Both the position numbers and the translations under genes were made by a program. Shown piece by piece: positions 1 through 5,779 of a stretch of 6,761 bases of DNA (positions within the stretch are counted from its first letter, which is position 1; every line of letters begins with the position of its first letter). The stretch is from Thermomicrobiales bacterium (GTDB lineage Bacteria > Chloroflexota > Chloroflexia > Thermomicrobiales > UBA6265). The stretch covers positions 1-6,761 of the forward strand of contig JAUJLY010000160.1 in assembly GCA_030447145.1 (NCBI GenBank), given 5' to 3'. The notes beneath the pieces are model-generated. The model worked only from the letters and a program-made list of their open reading frames with translations. It made no database searches and was not told where the DNA came from.

Positions 1-90
1 GTCGGCATTTCATTGAAGGACCGCTCCGACGACGTTCACAACTGGTCCGTTATCTCGGGAGGAGTCCCTACCCAACGAGCTCCGATGTAA
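1..90 (+). CDS. Possible C-terminal end of a protein cut by the left window edge
   Basis: Frame 1 is open from the first base and ends at TAA (88-90), giving 29 residues that include DRSDDVHNWSVISGG. The composition (Asp, His, Asn, Trp mixed with Gly) and the preference for G or C at third codon positions look more protein-like than the other two + frames, one of which is also open until about 110. I do not recognise the family. With so few residues this could be chance, so treat it as a tentative protein tail. It would converge on the tRNA gene. Confidence 0.25.
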   Translation, partial: VGISLKDRSDDVHNWSVISGGVPTQRAPM

Positions 91-137
91 TTGTTCAGGA
101 GACTTAAGACCGAGCAGACATCAAATGGTTGTAGAGG

Positions 138-213
138 TGGTACCCCAGGCAGGAATCGAACCTGCGACCTATCGCTTAGAAGGCGAGTGCTCTATCCGCT
201 GAGCTACTGGGGC
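138..213 (-). tRNA. tRNA-Arg (anticodon UCU), CCA encoded
   Basis: Read on the - strand, bases 213 to 141 fold as a full 73-nt cloverleaf. The acceptor arm GCCCCAG pairs with CTGGGGT (first pair G-U). The D stem GCTC/GAGC encloses an 8-nt loop with GG. The anticodon loop CTTCTAA holds TCT. The variable loop has 5 nt. The T arm is GCAGG-TTCGATT-CCTGC. The discriminator is A (141), and CCA follows directly in the genome (140-138). Anticodon UCU reads AGA and AGG. One oddity is that the top pair of the anticodon stem (27-43) is C against U, so that stem has four pairs. The identity is secure from the anticodon and the fold. Confidence 0.96.
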
Positions 214-236
214 GAAACACGAGTGTATCCAGCACA

Positions 237-245
237 ATTGTAGCA
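237..245 (-). promoter_or_regulatory. Extended -10 promoter element upstream of tRNA-Arg
   Basis: On the - strand the sequence TGCTACAAT lies 23 bases before the mature 5' end of the tRNA. It matches the extended -10 form TGn followed by TATAAT with one mismatch. Transcription would start near 230, leaving a short leader for RNase P to remove. I see no good -35 hexamer at 16-18 bases, which fits an extended -10 promoter. The call is inferred from position and motif only. Confidence 0.45.
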
Positions 246-322
246 AACGGGCAGACGGTGAATGTGGCACCTTCACACCTTTCAGTTCCGCATCCTCCCG
301 GTTCGGCTGTCGTAAGAGATGT

Positions 323-1271
323 CTACTTCTCTGACGCGATATGCAGCACGTTCCCGGATGGGTCGGCGATCCTGATTCCGCCATCGTTCCTGGTGAAGCC
401 GTAGTGAGCGCCCGTGATGCGGGATGCGGGATGCGATTTCGTTTACTGCATCTCGATCAGGGAGCATCAACGTCCAGTGACGAAGTCCGGAGGCGTACTC
501 GGGTGGTGGCGGAGCGACTGCACCTTGCCAGGTGTTAGTGGCCAGTGCGTGCGGGATGGAACTTGTCCTCAGCGAGAAATCAGCCATGCGAAACGACGAC
601 ATAATGAGATGCGGTCCAAAACCTATGACGTCCTGGTAGTAGCGAATTGATTCGTCCATATCGCGAATGTGCAGGTGAACGTGACCGATCCGTGTACCAG
701 CTTGCATCGACTGATTCAGGTCATCCTCGGCCGACAGCTCACCGAGTAGTGATGGCACATCGAGCGCCGCGGTGCCCGGGTGCAACCTGCCGTCCGCCAT
801 CCGGGCCAACGGTCGGCCGTCCACAATTGCAAATTCTCCCCGTTCCGGGGTCTCGAACGTGAGCTCAGTGCCATTTCCATCCGGATCGGAAAAGTACGTC
901 GTTTCGGTTTCAGCGTGGTCGGTTGGCGAATTGGGGTACCGCAACGCGACGAGACGGGCAACGACGCGGGCAAGTTCACTCCGCGCCGGAAGGTGGATGG
1001 CGACATGGTAGAGCCCCGTCCGGCGAGGGGGAACAGGGGTCTAGGCGCCATGGTGGAGCACGATGAGTTCGTCGTCGCCAGCGCCGAGATGAATATTGTC
1101 TTCATCATCCAGCAGCTCCGTGAGGCCGACGTAATTCGTCCAGAATGTTTTGGCTCGTTCGGCGTCGGACACCGCAAGATGGACTGGTCCGAGTTTCGCG
1201 TCGGGCGGGAGCAATTGCGAAGCTGGAGGAGTTGCGCAAGAGACTGCAGGCTCAGGTGGGAGACTATCCAT
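323..1271 (-). pseudogene. Two-domain VOC (CatE/glyoxalase-like) gene with a nonsense codon and a 7-bp frameshift
   Basis: The frame opens with ATG at 1271 and, once repaired, runs to TAG at 323-325 as a 313-residue protein, a normal size for CatE-type proteins with tandem vicinal-oxygen-chelate domains. Domain 1 (about residues 26-142) has the usual metal-site set: His31 in GPVHLAV, His89 in GLYHVAI and Glu136 after DPDGNG. Domain 2 (about 194-310) has His199 in GHVHLHI and His265 in RHWTLML, but His308 stands where domain 1 has its Glu. There are two lesions. An in-frame TAG at 1043-1041 (codon 77) interrupts domain 1 while the same frame continues with clear homology after it. An extra 7-bp unit at 416-436 shifts the frame so that the actual reading ends at TGA 284-282. 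Deleting one unit restores ...IASRITGAHYGF... and the conserved DPSGNVLHI ending. The start overlaps the PPOX stop as TAATG, with AAGGTG eight bases upstream. Family members cleave aromatic rings or handle small electrophiles; the ancestral substrate here is unknown. Confidence 0.9.
416..436. repeat. Three tandem copies of a 7-bp unit inside the VOC gene
   Basis: On the + strand the sequence is gatgcgg-gatgcgg-gatgcga, two perfect units and a third differing at its last base. It lies in the part of the VOC gene encoding the helix before the last strands of domain 2. Seven is not a multiple of three, so a change of one unit shifts the frame. With two units instead of three, the reading frame continues into the conserved C-terminus and ends at 323. 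Confidence 0.9.
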
Positions 1272-1654
1272 TAGGTGATCACCTTGTCGGACTTCAGGGT
1301 GAAGATCATCCGGGTCTCGCCCTCGCTGTCCATTTTCCTCAGGCTTGCTCCGTACCTGGCTCCCACCTTGTCCGCGAATGCGTAGTCTGCATCTGGCTCA
1401 ATGTCAACCTGCCCGCGGATCTCCACCGTCCGATAAGGGTTGTCCGGGTCCATGAAGAATGCCGAGCACGAGGGGTCTCGCTCCAGGTTCTTTGCCTTCT
1501 GCCGTGTTGTATTGATCGACATTCGGTTAAGATCATCCTCAGCCAGGAATCAGAGCGCCGTGACTTGAGGCTCACCGTTGGGCCCTTGCGTCGCGAGGGT
1601 GACGACCGGGTTTTTGCTGATAATGTCGCGGTGAGATGCTGGTATGGTCTCCAT
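1271..1654 (-). pseudogene. PPOX-class (pyridoxamine 5'-phosphate oxidase fold) protein gene with an in-frame TGA
   Basis: ATG at 1654 is preceded by AGAGGA (1665-1660), and the frame ends at TAA 1273-1271: 127 residues when codon 35 is read through, the usual size of short PPOX/F420-dependent proteins. Residues 1-34 hold the first strands, with VVTLATQGPNGEPQVTAL. The next codon is TGA (1552-1550), where this family typically has Trp before a strand. The same frame then continues with the expected family order: TTRQKAKNLERDP (flavin or F420 phosphate contact region), DPDNPYRTVEIRGQV, then a C-terminal helix and strand. A G-to-A change of TGG would explain the stop. ATG at 1522 (residue 45) could start an 83-residue remnant, but no ribosome site sits before it and it would lack the first strands. 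Relatives bind FMN or F420 and reduce small molecules; the actual substrate cannot be told. The gene was translationally coupled to the VOC gene, which is also broken. Confidence 0.85.
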
Positions 1655-2155
1655 GCTTGTCCTCTAATCATTGGATAGAACGTAGTTGTGAACCCTGCAT
1701 CGGCATCTTCCGCGCATCGTGGTCTTTCGGCTGTGATGAGTTCCAAGCCGCTCTTGATCGGCCGAGCCCCTCGCGTGCAAGCCCTCGTTCGAGACGAGCC
1801 CGGTTCTCCCATCCCACTGCCGCGAATTGCCTCGGGCCACCATCCCGTGATGCCCGCCCGATCCGCAGGCGCCATGATTCCACTGGACAGCATGGCCTGG
1901 ATATTGTCCAGCGTGTATGTCAGGGACTAATGTCGAGCGGAAACAGGTGATCCAGAAGCAGGGCATTACCCTCGTGAATGATCGGTTGCGCACTGTGGGG
2001 GACAGCGGTGCCGGCACGTCCCTCCACATTTTGTCGCGTAGCGGCTTATCGATCCGTTCACGCCGACCGTGCTGCCCGTCGTCCTATCGGTGCCCCATTC
2101 TTGCGACCTCCTGCGGTGACATGGCCGCGCCCTCGAATCATCGCGAGAGGAATCA
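1655..2155. other. Gap without an intact gene; possible remnants of a decayed - strand gene
   Basis: None of the open frames here has convincing protein-like composition over its length. On the - strand short plausible stretches appear in successive frames: MSPQEVARMGHR from ATG at 2122, then TAG (2086-2084), then RIDKPLRDKMWRDVPAPL in the same frame; IHEGNALLLDHLFPLDISP in another frame; and TYTLDNIQAMLSSGIMAPAD in a third. This pattern would fit a gene broken by one stop and at least two frameshifts just upstream of the PPOX pseudogene, but I cannot name a family. A perfect 7-bp inverted repeat (1883-1889 with 1905-1911, 15-base loop) is present but has no T-run, so I do not call it a terminator. 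The ribosome sites of the PPOX gene (1660-1665) and the channel gene (2145-2150) lie at the ends. No promoter is convincing. Confidence 0.3.
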
Positions 2156-3028
2156 ATGGCAGACGAAGATTCAAAAAGACGACTGCAGGAAGTGAATGAC
2201 GAGCGAGAGATCGAACGGGGTGAGCGCTTCGAGCTGCTCTATCACCTCAGTTCGCTACTGGAGCCTGCCATGGTTGGGCTCGGCCTCGTGTTCCTTGTAC
2301 TGCTGTTCATGGACTTCGCCTCCGTTCCACTCACGGTCCTGGGCGAGGACAGGCTGGGTGATGTGCTTCAGTGGATCTGGGGAATATTCCTGGTCGATTT
2401 TCTCTTGAGGTTTGTGATTGCTCCAGAGAAGATCCCGTTCCTCAAGACCAACTGGCTTGGCGCGCTCTCGCTGGCACTGCCGTTCCTGAGGCCTTTGCGC
2501 GTATTCCGCGTTTTTCGTATTGCAAGGGTGATTCGAGGCGCGAGCCTCGTTCGGCTAATCGGCGGTATCAACCGCGGCATACGGGTGCTAAGGAGAATCA
2601 CTCGCGGCCGCCAGTTCGCCTTCGTGGGAGGATTGACGCTTGTGGTGGTTGTCGCCGGTGCGGTGGGCGTCCGGTACTTCGACCGGGACTATGCTGACTC
2701 GCCGGTACGGACCTTCGGCGATGCCCTGTGGTGGTCATCCGCGCTCGTGACGACGATGAACAGCGAGCTCTATGTCGTGAGTACGGAGTCGCGCGTGATC
2801 GCACTGCTGCAGCGTCTCTATGCACTGAGCGTCTTTGGGTATATCACCGCATCGATCGCCAGCTACCTGATTGGTTCTGACGCCTCGGCGCAGGGTGAGA
2901 GCACGAAGGAGGCAGCATTACAGGACGAGGTCCGCGCTCTGCGACGGGAGCTGGCCGCATTGCGGGAAGTGGTTGTCGCGAAAAGGGATGACGCCCAGAA
3001 CCGTGGGCCAGCGCAGGATGGGAGCTGA
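2156..3028 (+). CDS. Voltage-gated-type cation channel, six transmembrane helices, with atypical pore
   Basis: ATG at 2156 follows GAGAGG with a 5-base spacer; the product has 290 residues. After a charged N-terminus (1-33) come S1 (about 35-55), S2 (67-88, with Asp81), S3 (97-111) and S4, where Arg112, 115, 118, 121, 124 and 127 fall at every third residue, the classic voltage sensor. S5 (152-173) leads to a pore helix, FGDALWWSSALVTT (187-200), and S6 (217-240, ending GYITASIASYLIG). Residues 250-275 form a heptad-like coiled coil, as expected for tetramer assembly. The family is the ion-transport/K+ channel superfamily, acting in the cytoplasmic membrane. Canonical K+ channels have TTVGYGD in the filter; this protein has TTMNSELY (199-206), so K+ selectivity cannot be assumed. 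A class of bacterial homologues with TTMGS-type filters exists as I recall, and this looks like a further variant. The gene stands alone, facing the - strand operon on its right, and ends in TGA. Confidence 0.9.
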   Translation: MADEDSKRRLQEVNDEREIERGERFELLYHLSSLLEPAMVGLGLVFLVLLFMDFASVPLTVLGEDRLGDVLQWIWGIFLVDFLLRFVIAPEKIPFLKTNWLGALSLALPFLRPLRVFRVFRIARVIRGASLVRLIGGINRGIRVLRRITRGRQFAFVGGLTLVVVVAGAVGVRYFDRDYADSPVRTFGDALWWSSALVTTMNSELYVVSTESRVIALLQRLYALSVFGYITASIASYLIGSDASAQGESTKEAALQDEVRALRRELAALREVVVAKRDDAQNRGPAQDGS

Positions 3029-3096
3029 TCATCTTCGGTCCTGCCGCTGCGCGATAATGAATGGCGACAGCACGCAGCCGTGGGGGAAAGTAGGAG

Positions 3097-3438
3097 TCAG
3101 GTGGTCCGTTTGGACCTCAGCGCCTTGTGAAACGCCTCCATCGCCTGACCAAGCATCGCGCCCGTGGCGTCCATCGTCACCATGGTGACCCTGGCCTTGC
3201 CGACATCTGATTGAACCTTGATCTCGCCGGTTACCCGGGGAAGAGCCCCTTCCTTTCCGCCCATGACAAACGCCTGGTTGGGTCGGCCCGTTCGACCAGC
3301 GCGATAGCCGCGCTCCTTAAAAAACTCGATGGCGAAATCAAGTACCTCGTTGGTCGTCATGCGCGCGACTGCCTTTTTCTGGTAGGCGGTCCGGCGCATC
3401 TCGGCCGCAATCTCCTCGCGGGTACCACCGTCGGCCAT
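3097..3438 (-). CDS. Conserved-looking small protein of unknown function (113 aa), last gene of the operon
   Basis: ATG at 3438 begins two bases after the TAG of the UPF0173 gene, with GGAG eight bases upstream inside that gene, so translation is probably coupled. The product has 113 residues. An amphipathic helical N-terminus (about 5-42) contains TREEIAAEMRRTAYQKK and the helix EVLDFAIEFFKERG. Next comes a strand-rich middle (44-92) with YRAGRTGRPNQAFVMGG and two short strands (TGEIKVQS, ARVTMVTMD), then a C-terminal helix (93-110). There is no signal peptide or membrane segment, so it is probably cytosolic. The alpha-beta-beta-beta-alpha layout is inferred by eye. I do not recognise the family and propose no activity. 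The clean codon usage and coupling make it a real gene. It ends in TGA, 68 bases from the end of the convergent channel gene. Confidence 0.85.
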   Translation of the reverse strand: MADGGTREEIAAEMRRTAYQKKAVARMTTNEVLDFAIEFFKERGYRAGRTGRPNQAFVMGGKEGALPRVTGEIKVQSDVGKARVTMVTMDATGAMLGQAMEAFHKALRSKRTT

Positions 3439-3440
3439 GG

Positions 3441-4133
3441 CTAGAGCTCCGCACTTACGCCAGGAGCAAGGACAAGAACCATCGATGACGTCTCCTTCTC
3501 GACCTCGGCCTTGAATGCCAAGGGGTCCTGCTCGATTGGCGGAAAGGTGTTGTAGTGACAGGGGATGACCGTGCCGGCACGGAGCATCCTGGCGGCCCGC
3601 GCCGCGTCCTTCGGACCCATCGTGAAATGATCACCAATCGGCAACACCGCCACGTCGGGTCCCTCGTCGCCGATCAGCTGCATGTCGAGGAAGAGGGCAG
3701 TATCGCCGGCGAAGTAAAGTGTCTTTCCTCCGAAACGGACGATGTGCCCTGACGGCACGCCGGGGGCGACAACCATGTCTCCCTGGCTGTAGCTGGAGGT
3801 GTGCCAGGCGGGCGTGAATTTCGTGCTTCCGCCGTCGAAGGACGCGGTGCCGCCGTGATTGCCACCGACGACATTGTTTACGCCTTGGCCGGCAATGAAG
3901 TTGGCGAGCTCGACCGTGGCGATCACCGTGGCACCGGTTCGCCTGGCGATGTCGACCGTATCACCGACATGGTCATTGTGGGCGTGCGTGAGGATGATGG
4001 TGTTTGGGTCCACCGTCGCCGGGTCGGTTTTGTGTACCGGATTTCCGGAAAGGAAGGGGTCGATGAGCACCATGTTACCGTCGGACTCAAGGCCGAAGGC
4101 GGAGTGACCATACCACGTTATCGTGAGGGGCAT
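3441..4133 (-). CDS. UPF0173 metal-dependent hydrolase (metallo-beta-lactamase fold)
   Basis: The start is ATG at 4133, chosen because AAGGAG (4146-4141) lies seven bases upstream and the protein then begins MPLTITWYGHSAF as the family does. The 230-residue length is normal for UPF0173 (YtkL type). A longer frame from 4205 would add 24 residues overlapping the upstream gene. Metal-site residues are all present: HAHNDH at 50-55 (His50, His52, Asp54, His55), His111 in PAWHTSS, Asp144 in FAGDT and His193 in PCHYNTFP. The family's late motif IEQDP (200-204) is also there. It is a cytosolic hydrolase, probably two-metal; the physiological substrate of the family is not established as far as I know. 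The gene lies 37 bases after the amidohydrolase and 2 bases before the 113-residue gene, all in one operon. Confidence 0.93.
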   Translation of the reverse strand: MPLTITWYGHSAFGLESDGNMVLIDPFLSGNPVHKTDPATVDPNTIILTHAHNDHVGDTVDIARRTGATVIATVELANFIAGQGVNNVVGGNHGGTASFDGGSTKFTPAWHTSSYSQGDMVVAPGVPSGHIVRFGGKTLYFAGDTALFLDMQLIGDEGPDVAVLPIGDHFTMGPKDAARAARMLRAGTVIPCHYNTFPPIEQDPLAFKAEVEKETSSMVLVLAPGVSAEL

Positions 4134-4140
4134 GAGGAGG

Positions 4141-4146
4141 CTCCTT
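4141..4146 (-). promoter_or_regulatory. Ribosome binding site fixing the UPF0173 start
   Basis: AAGGAG on the - strand, seven bases before ATG at 4133. No comparable site precedes the alternative ATG at 4205, which would lie inside the upstream gene. Confidence 0.75.
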
Positions 4147-4170
4147 GTCTTGTATCGGTGAACAGAGTGG

Positions 4171-5775
4171 CTATAAAGCTGTCCGTTCGTAAACGACTCT
4201 GCCATCCGCGATCGTCATGTCACAACGTACGTTCCTCAACTGGTCCGGGTCGACGTGACGAAGATCCGCCTCCATAACGGCGATGTCTGCGAGCATGCCA
4301 GGCGCGAGTGAGCCTTTTTCGTTTTCGCCAAATGAGGCGTAGGCGCCATTCCATGTATAGGCCCTGACCGCTTCCTCCACACTGATGCGTTCCTCAGGGA
4401 AGATCTCGTCGCCGAGACGGTCCTTGCGTGTCACCATGGTCTGGATGCCGATCATCGGGTTCTGCGAGGAAACCGGCGCGTCACTGCTGGCCGCCGCAAT
4501 AATGCCCCGTTCCTTGAAGCTCTTCATAGCGTAGGCATATCGGACTCTCTGCTCGCCAAGGTTTTGCAGATAGACCGGACGCATATCGTAGAGGAATGTG
4601 GTTCCGGGGATAGGGATCACACCCAGCTGCTGGATTCGGTCAATGATCGTTTCGTCGATGATGGAGCAGTGCTCGATGCGAAACCGCGGCTCGAGGCGTG
4701 GCAGCTGGCGCTGTGCTTCCTCATATGCGTCCAGTACATGGTTGATCGCCGCGTCGCCGATGGCGTGGATGCCTATCTGGAAGCCCGCCTTATGGGCACG
4801 TAGCACGCGCTTGCTGATCTCCTCCGGAGACATCATCAGTAGGCCGTAGTTATCGATCTCACCCTCGTACGTCCTGGACATGCGAGCCGTACGGCCCCCG
4901 ATGGAGCCATCCGAGAAGAGCTTGGCATTGCCAATCCTCATCCAGGCGTCGCCGAACCCGCTTGAGATCCCGAGCGAGACGAGTTCGTCGAGAGTTTCGT
5001 CGATCATCATCATCAGCCAGGTGCGCAGCGCGAGACGACCCTGGCCGTGCAGGCGCTGGTATGCGCGCATCTCCTCTGCCCGGTGAATTCCAGCCTCGGC
5101 AACCGACGTGATCCCATATTGTCGAAATGCTTGCCCGCCAGCATCAAGGGCCGTGGCAATCTCATCTTCATCGGGCAAGCCGATGGCCTGACTGATGGCG
5201 CTACACGCCGACTCTCGCAAGACGCCGCTTGGGACGCCGCTGGAATCGCGGTCGATCGTGCCGTCTGAAGGATCCGGTGTCTCGACGTTGATGCCGGCAA
5301 GCTCGAGGGCCCGCGAGTTGACCGCCATGATGTGATGGCAGCTTCGCCAGAGCACAACCGGATGATTCGGTGCAACTTGGTCGAGATCCTCACGCGTCGG
5401 ATGCCGGTTTTCGGCCAGGTTCGCCTGGTCATACCCCTGCCCGAGAATCCATCTCGCCGTATCAGTCGATCTCACTCGCTCCTTCACGGCGACAAGAATA
5501 TCGTCGATCGAGGAGACAGCGTTGCTGGAAAGGTCGATTTGCGAGAGCGCATAGCCGACCCCCATCACGTGCGCATGGGCGTCATGGAAGCCGGGAAGAG
5601 CCATGCGTCCGTTGAGGTCGATCTCCTCAATCCGGCTCCCCAGTGCCTTTCGAACGCTCCCACGATCACCAGTGGCCACGATCCGGCTGTTGATCATCCC
5701 GACAGCTTCAACCTCGGGATTGGCAGGATCCATAGTAAGGATCGGCCCACCGGATACCAGCAGTGATGGATGCAC
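4171..5775 (-). CDS. Amidohydrolase of the YtcJ type
   Basis: The start is GTG at 5775, with AGGAG seven bases upstream and four bases between it and the preceding stop. An ATG-initiated frame from 5970 would overlap the upstream gene by about 190 bases and add 65 unrelated residues. The 534-residue protein matches the usual YtcJ length. The N-terminal beta-sandwich segment (1-60, LLVSGGPILTMDP) is followed by the TIM-barrel with PGFHDAHAHV (61-70; His67 and His69 as metal ligands), GVPSGVLRE (180-188), AKLFSDGSIGGRTA (284-297; Lys285), IGIHAIGDAA (334-343; His337), RIEHCS (366-371; His369) and SSDAPV (430-435; Asp432). It closes with the second sandwich part, GSLAPGMLADIAV (488-500). The enzyme is cytosolic and zinc- or iron-dependent, probably hydrolysing an amide or related C-N bond. 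The family is broad and the substrate cannot be predicted. It ends in TAG and appears intact, with every barrel motif present. Confidence 0.93.
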   Translation of the reverse strand: MHPSLLVSGGPILTMDPANPEVEAVGMINSRIVATGDRGSVRKALGSRIEEIDLNGRMALPGFHDAHAHVMGVGYALSQIDLSSNAVSSIDDILVAVKERVRSTDTARWILGQGYDQANLAENRHPTREDLDQVAPNHPVVLWRSCHHIMAVNSRALELAGINVETPDPSDGTIDRDSSGVPSGVLRESACSAISQAIGLPDEDEIATALDAGGQAFRQYGITSVAEAGIHRAEEMRAYQRLHGQGRLALRTWLMMMIDETLDELVSLGISSGFGDAWMRIGNAKLFSDGSIGGRTARMSRTYEGEIDNYGLLMMSPEEISKRVLRAHKAGFQIGIHAIGDAAINHVLDAYEEAQRQLPRLEPRFRIEHCSIIDETIIDRIQQLGVIPIPGTTFLYDMRPVYLQNLGEQRVRYAYAMKSFKERGIIAAASSDAPVSSQNPMIGIQTMVTRKDRLGDEIFPEERISVEEAVRAYTWNGAYASFGENEKGSLAPGMLADIAVMEADLRHVDPDQLRNVRCDMTIADGRVVYERTAL

Positions 5776-5779
5776 CGTG

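Noticed and set aside
138..213. tRNA-Arg as an integration (att) site for a mobile element
   Set aside because: tRNA-Arg genes are frequent targets, but I found no repeat of the tRNA 3' end elsewhere in the window and no integrase or phage gene.
716..1177. 153-residue - strand frame across the VOC gene
   Set aside because: It is a shadow in a different frame of the VOC pseudogene, with Arg/Ser/Pro-rich composition and no motifs; the VOC frame itself runs through this region.
323..1654. Programmed readthrough or selenocysteine decoding of the internal stops
   Set aside because: The expected residue at the TGA is Trp, not Cys or Sec, and the other stop is TAG. I noticed no obvious recoding structure, and the accompanying 7-bp frameshift points to gene decay.
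1883..1911. 7-bp inverted repeat CTGGACA/TGTCCAG as operator or terminator
   Set aside because: It is isolated, has a 15-base loop and no T-run, lies far from either flanking start codon, and may be leftover coding sequence; there is no second copy.
3046..3078. Inverted repeat GCTGCG...CGCAGC between the convergent genes as a terminator
   Set aside because: The stem is only 6 bp with a 21-base loop and no T-run follows on either strand.
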